A stretch of DNA of 64,000 nt from an uncultured Campylobacter sp. (GTDB lineage Bacteria; Campylobacterota; Campylobacteria; Campylobacterales; Campylobacteraceae), in NCBI RefSeq assembly GCF_938045625.1, contig NZ_CALIAV010000055.1, positions 1-64,000 of the forward strand, in the 5' to 3' direction. Made by a program: the position numbers and the translations under genes. Positions 60,808 to 64,000 of the stretch are shown here, in pieces (the stretch's first letter is position 1; each line of letters opens with the position of its first letter). The notes beneath the pieces are model-generated. The model had not been told where the DNA came from, made no database searches, and worked only from the letters and a program-made list of their open reading frames with translations.

Positions 60808-62727
60808 ATGAACACGACTTATATTACGACTCCGATTTATTACGTAAACGACGTGCCGCACATCGGACACGCCTACACGACCGTGATCGCGGACACGATG
60901 GCGAGATTTGCGAGGCTAAAGGGCGATGATACGTACTTTATGACCGGCACCGACGAGCACGGGCAAAAGATCGAGCAAGCCGCAGCAAAAAAGGGCTACA
61001 CACCGCAAGCCTACGCCGATGAGATAAGCGCGAAATTTAGGGAGCTGTGGGATAAATTTGAGATCAGCTACGATCATTTTATCCGCACGACCGACGACTA
61101 TCACAAGCTCACGGCGCAAAATGCATTCGAAAAAATGTATCAAAAAGGCGACATCTACAAGGGCGAGTACGAGGGGTACTACTGCGTTAGCTGCGAGAGC
61201 TTTTTTACGCAGACGCAGCTTTTAGAGGACGAGAGGTGTCCCGACTGCGGCAGACCGACAAATTTGGTCAAAGAGGAGAGCTATTTTTTCAAACTATCAA
61301 AATACCAAGACGCGCTGCTAAAATGGTACGAGGAGAACGAGGACTGTATCGTGCCGCGCGGCAAGAAAAACGAGGTCGTGAGCTTTGTAAAAGGCGGCCT
61401 GCGCGATCTCTCGATCACTCGCACGAGCTTTGAGTGGGGTATCAGGCTGCCTGCGAGCCTAAACGAGCCAAGACACGTGATGTACGTCTGGCTAGACGCG
61501 CTCATCAACTACCTTAGCACACTTGGCTACACGCGCGGCGATGACAAGATGAACTACTGGAAGGGCGCGACGCATATAGTTGGCAAGGATATTTTGCGCT
61601 TTCACGCGGTGTACTGGCCGGCGTTTTTGATGAGTCTTGATCTGCCGCTGCCTCGCTGCATCGCGGCTCACGGCTGGTGGACGAGAGACGGCGAAAAGAT
61701 GAGCAAAAGCAAGGGCAACGTCATCAATCCAAGCGAGGTTGCAGACGCGTACGGGCTAGAAAATTTCCGCTACTTTATGCTGCGCGAAGTGCCGTTTGGA
61801 CAGGATGGAGACTTCTCGCAAAAAGCGATGATCGAGCGCATAAACTCCGAGCTTAGCAATGATCTGGGCAATCTTTTAAGCCGTATAGTCGGCATGAGCG
61901 AAAAATACTCGGACTTTGAGATAAAGGGCGAAAACGTGCGTAAATTTTACGGCGAAGTTTTAGATGGCGGCAACGAATACCTGCAAAACGCTATTAAAAA
62001 TTTAGAGAGTTTCGCCACGAACCGCTACCTTGAGGAGCTTTTTAAGGCGCTAACGCTTGCTAACGCGAGCATAGCTAAATTTGAGCCGTGGAATCTAATG
62101 AAAAACGGCAAAAAAGACGAAGCAAACGCGCTCGTGTCGCTATGTGCGAACCTGCTGGCTCGTGTGGCCGTCCTGCTAAGCCCTGCGATGCCAAAAACCT
62201 GCGAAAAGATTGCGCAGACGCTAGGTTTTAAGATCTCGACCGCAACTTATGAAAAAATCATCCTAAACAACGAAATTTTGGACTTTAAAGCGCAAAAAAC
62301 GCAGCCGCTTTTCCCAAAAATCGAAAAAGAGCTGATGGCGACTGCGGTACCGAGCGTGAGTGAGCCTGCCAAAACCGCCGCCGCGCCGCAAGAAAAATTA
62401 GATGCGAAGATAAAAATCGACGACTTTAAAAAATGCGTCATAAAAGTAGGCACGGTGCTTGAGTGCTCAAATATCGAAGGCAGCGAGAAGCTGCTCAAAT
62501 TTAAGATTGATCTAGGCGAAGAGCAACCGCGTCAAATTTTATCGGGCATAGCCAAATTTTACGCTCCAGCCGATCTCGTCGGCAAGCAGGTATGCGTGCT
62601 GGCAAACCTAAAGCCGGCTAAAATTTTCGGCCACATATCAGAGGGCATGATCCTTAGCGCCGAGGACGGGGCGCTGTGCCTCATCGCGCCGATGGCTGCG
62701 GTCAAAAACGGCTCAGAAATAGGCTAA
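60808..62727 (+). CDS. metG: Methionyl-tRNA synthetase
   Basis: A 639-residue class I synthetase. HIGH at residues 18-21, a zinc knuckle CVSCESFF...CPDCGRP (about 128-151) and KMSKS near 297-301. The C-terminal tRNA-binding domain (about 530-639, with IDDFKKCVIKVGTVLECSNIEGSEKLLKF) is fused, as in many bacteria. AAAGGAAAG precedes the ATG. Confidence 0.96.
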   Translation: MNTTYITTPIYYVNDVPHIGHAYTTVIADTMARFARLKGDDTYFMTGTDEHGQKIEQAAAKKGYTPQAYADEISAKFRELWDKFEISYDHFIRTTDDYHKLTAQNAFEKMYQKGDIYKGEYEGYYCVSCESFFTQTQLLEDERCPDCGRPTNLVKEESYFFKLSKYQDALLKWYEENEDCIVPRGKKNEVVSFVKGGLRDLSITRTSFEWGIRLPASLNEPRHVMYVWLDALINYLSTLGYTRGDDKMNYWKGATHIVGKDILRFHAVYWPAFLMSLDLPLPRCIAAHGWWTRDGEKMSKSKGNVINPSEVADAYGLENFRYFMLREVPFGQDGDFSQKAMIERINSELSNDLGNLLSRIVGMSEKYSDFEIKGENVRKFYGEVLDGGNEYLQNAIKNLESFATNRYLEELFKALTLANASIAKFEPWNLMKNGKKDEANALVSLCANLLARVAVLLSPAMPKTCEKIAQTLGFKISTATYEKIILNNEILDFKAQKTQPLFPKIEKELMATAVPSVSEPAKTAAAPQEKLDAKIKIDDFKKCVIKVGTVLECSNIEGSEKLLKFKIDLGEEQPRQILSGIAKFYAPADLVGKQVCVLANLKPAKIFGHISEGMILSAEDGALCLIAPMAAVKNGSEIG

Positions 62728-62733
62728 AACGGC

Positions 62734-63741
62734 GTGAATATCGAAAACCTAAGGCGCCTCATCAACGGCGAAGCGCTAAATAAACCAAGCGTCAGCGCCG
62801 TGGAGGGCTTTGCGTTTGAGAGTAAAAACGTGCGTCAGGGCTACGCCTACATCGGGCTTGGCGCCGGCGCGGACGAGATAGCCGCAGCCGTTGCAAACGG
62901 CGCTTATGCCGTACTCGTCGAGCAAAGATGCGAAGTCGTCGATCCCGAGGTTGCCTTTATAAAGGTCGATAGCCTGAGCGCCGCGCTGATGCGGCTAATG
63001 CGCTTTGAGGCTAGCTACAAAAATCTCAAATTTTGCTCCATTAATCCCGTACAAAAGGCCTTGCTCGCGCGCATGAGTCTGAGTAAAAACGCCGAGGGCA
63101 ACGCAGCTAGCTTGCTACCAGAGGATGCGACGCGACTTTTTATAAAGATAATGAAAGCGGGCGCAGGGGATCTGTTTTTTACAGACGATCTAAAAATTTT
63201 ATCCAAGATCGCGCCGTTATATGACACTGTTTTTAGCGATGTGGACGCGGTTTGCGCGCAGGGCGGATCTGTTTTTGCCTCTAGCGTCGTTTGCGAGGGC
63301 GTTTACTATCCAAACTTAAATTTTCCAAAAGTTTTCACGCACTATCTTTGCGGACTCTTAAAGTATCTGATCCGCGCGGGCTTTTCTTTTAGGCTCGGCG
63401 ATACGCGAAATTTAGGGCATTTCGAGCCGGTTTTTATAAATAAAAATTTTCGCGTCGTTCCTTTTGGCGCGAGCTCTCAGGCTTTTATTGCAGAGAGCGA
63501 CGATGAGCTTTTTGATATGGAAGCGGCATTTCTGACGCGAAATTTTAGCGGCGGCATCGAGATATGCGTGCCGGAGGACTTTGCGGGAAGCGCAGCGGCT
63601 ACGATGAGATTTAAGGATTTTGCCGAGCTAAAAAATCTTTCAAATTTTCACTACGCGCTCGTTAAATGCCAAAAAGAGGAGCTTGAAGCGATGCTAAATT
63701 TAGCTGCGCCCGAACCTGATTTGTTTGGCGAAATTTTATAA
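62734..63741 (+). CDS. Mur-ligase-like protein lacking the P-loop
   Basis: A 335-residue protein starting at GTG. Residues 1-100 resemble the MurE/MurF N-terminal domain: SKNVRQGYAYIGLGAGADEIAAAVANGAYAVLVEQ (the substrate-binding pattern) and VDSLSAALMRLMRFEA. Where Mur ligases have GTNGKTT, this reads CSINPVQKALLARM, so it cannot bind ATP in the usual way. The remainder has no clear Mur ligase motifs. It follows metG by 6 bp, so it is cotranscribed. I recall a hypothetical gene in the same place in C. jejuni. Function unknown; the Mur relationship is inferred. Confidence 0.7.
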   Translation: MNIENLRRLINGEALNKPSVSAVEGFAFESKNVRQGYAYIGLGAGADEIAAAVANGAYAVLVEQRCEVVDPEVAFIKVDSLSAALMRLMRFEASYKNLKFCSINPVQKALLARMSLSKNAEGNAASLLPEDATRLFIKIMKAGAGDLFFTDDLKILSKIAPLYDTVFSDVDAVCAQGGSVFASSVVCEGVYYPNLNFPKVFTHYLCGLLKYLIRAGFSFRLGDTRNLGHFEPVFINKNFRVVPFGASSQAFIAESDDELFDMEAAFLTRNFSGGIEICVPEDFAGSAAATMRFKDFAELKNLSNFHYALVKCQKEELEAMLNLAAPEPDLFGEIL

Positions 63742-63901
63742 AAAGTTCAAATTTAGCGCCGAGCTTGACGCCTTTATCTACTGCAAATTTGACTCAATCC
63801 TTAAAATCATACGTTTTATAGTCTCAAATTTGCCGTTAAATTTGACGGATAAAAATTCCTACAAAGAGTGCCGTGGGCTTTGGCGTATGTGGTTAGTGTA
63901 A
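63725..63901 (+). CDS. Possible short ORF after the Mur-ligase-like gene
   Basis: Starting at a TTG inside the previous gene, 58 codons are open to TAA (LAKFYKKFKFSAELDAF and onward, ending WRMWLV). It is rich in AAATTT-type codons, has no ribosome binding site that I can support, and belongs to no family I know. It could be noise or a remnant. The last 100 bp of the window show nothing further. Confidence 0.2.
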   Translation: MAKFYKKFKFSAELDAFIYCKFDSILKIIRFIVSNLPLNLTDKNSYKECRGLWRMWLV

Positions 63902-64000
63902 CGACGCAAATGTGAGCGCATTTGTAATAAAATGTTTTATTTTTGGCTGATCGTGAAGTGGCTGCCCGTCGTGCATAATCCATAAACCAGCCGCCGCGAT

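Overview
This window is a stretch of Campylobacter chromosome, from a species with noticeably higher GC than C. jejuni (the C. showae / C. rectus / C. curvus group is my best guess). The reasons are a densely packed epsilonproteobacterial gene set, many ATGA-type overlaps, a single bifunctional Rel/Spo enzyme, a CbrR-type regulator, a FlpA-type lipoprotein, and gene orders that I recall from C. jejuni. No phage, insertion sequence, CRISPR array or rRNA operon is visible. One tRNA gene is present.

Layout. 1-20750 is a looser, accessory-like region: two oxidoreductases, an exported protein, an isochorismatase-fold hydrolase, an FlgS-like histidine kinase, a DUF234 nuclease-like gene, a class V aminotransferase, tandem membrane paralogs, a flavodoxin-fold reductase, thiE-thiD, an amino-acid ABC transporter with two binding proteins, putP, a DUF2130 protein, a twice-broken CbrC-family pseudogene and an SseB-like gene. 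20849-37689 runs from tRNA-Met and rodA through rluA, flpA, trmB, ftsE-ftsX-envC, pyrH, rpoZ, spoT, tyrS, a nitronate monooxygenase, amiA and mnmC; I recall this as the C. jejuni Cj1282-Cj1268c order. 37961-54269 holds a DUF937 gene, ppa, a BOF protein, adk and aspS (minus strand), then nadK, recN, cbrR, tatD, mltD-like, rlpA, hisB, kdsC, lptC, lptA, engB and mrdA (plus strand), close to Cj0638c-Cj0652. 54366-63741 holds a Crp/Fnr regulator and mscL, then gltX, yggT, slt, a lipoprotein, mobB, fbp, a small Cys protein, metG and a degenerate Mur-ligase-like gene, close to Cj0845c-Cj0837c. These locus numbers are from memory.

How the genes fit together. Much of the core content serves the envelope: RodA and PBP2 for elongation, FtsEX with an EnvC-type activator and AmiA for daughter-cell separation, three lytic transglycosylases, and LptA/LptC/KdsC for lipopolysaccharide. 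The rest is nucleotide and tRNA metabolism (PyrH, Adk, NadK, TyrS, AspS, GltX, MetG, TrmB, MnmC, RluA) and stress control (SpoT, omega).

Most unusual observations. (1) Two independent places carry the same architecture: a gene, then an unrelated cargo gene, then a second copy of only the 3' tail of the first gene (1754-2998 and 9785-10586). This suggests integration by recombination at gene tails. (2) AAATTT-centred motifs are extremely dense between genes and even inside a MnmC linker and a 38-codon ORF. They match the RAATTY motif that I recall as controlling DNA uptake in C. jejuni. (3) Pseudogenes and decayed enzymes: a CbrC-family gene with a frameshift plus an in-frame TGA, a DUF234 gene with no standard start under a good ribosome binding site, a GGGEF in place of GGDEF, and a Mur-ligase-like protein with no P-loop. 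(4) Large inverted repeats lie in the noncoding stretches 18619-19375 and 40397-40694.
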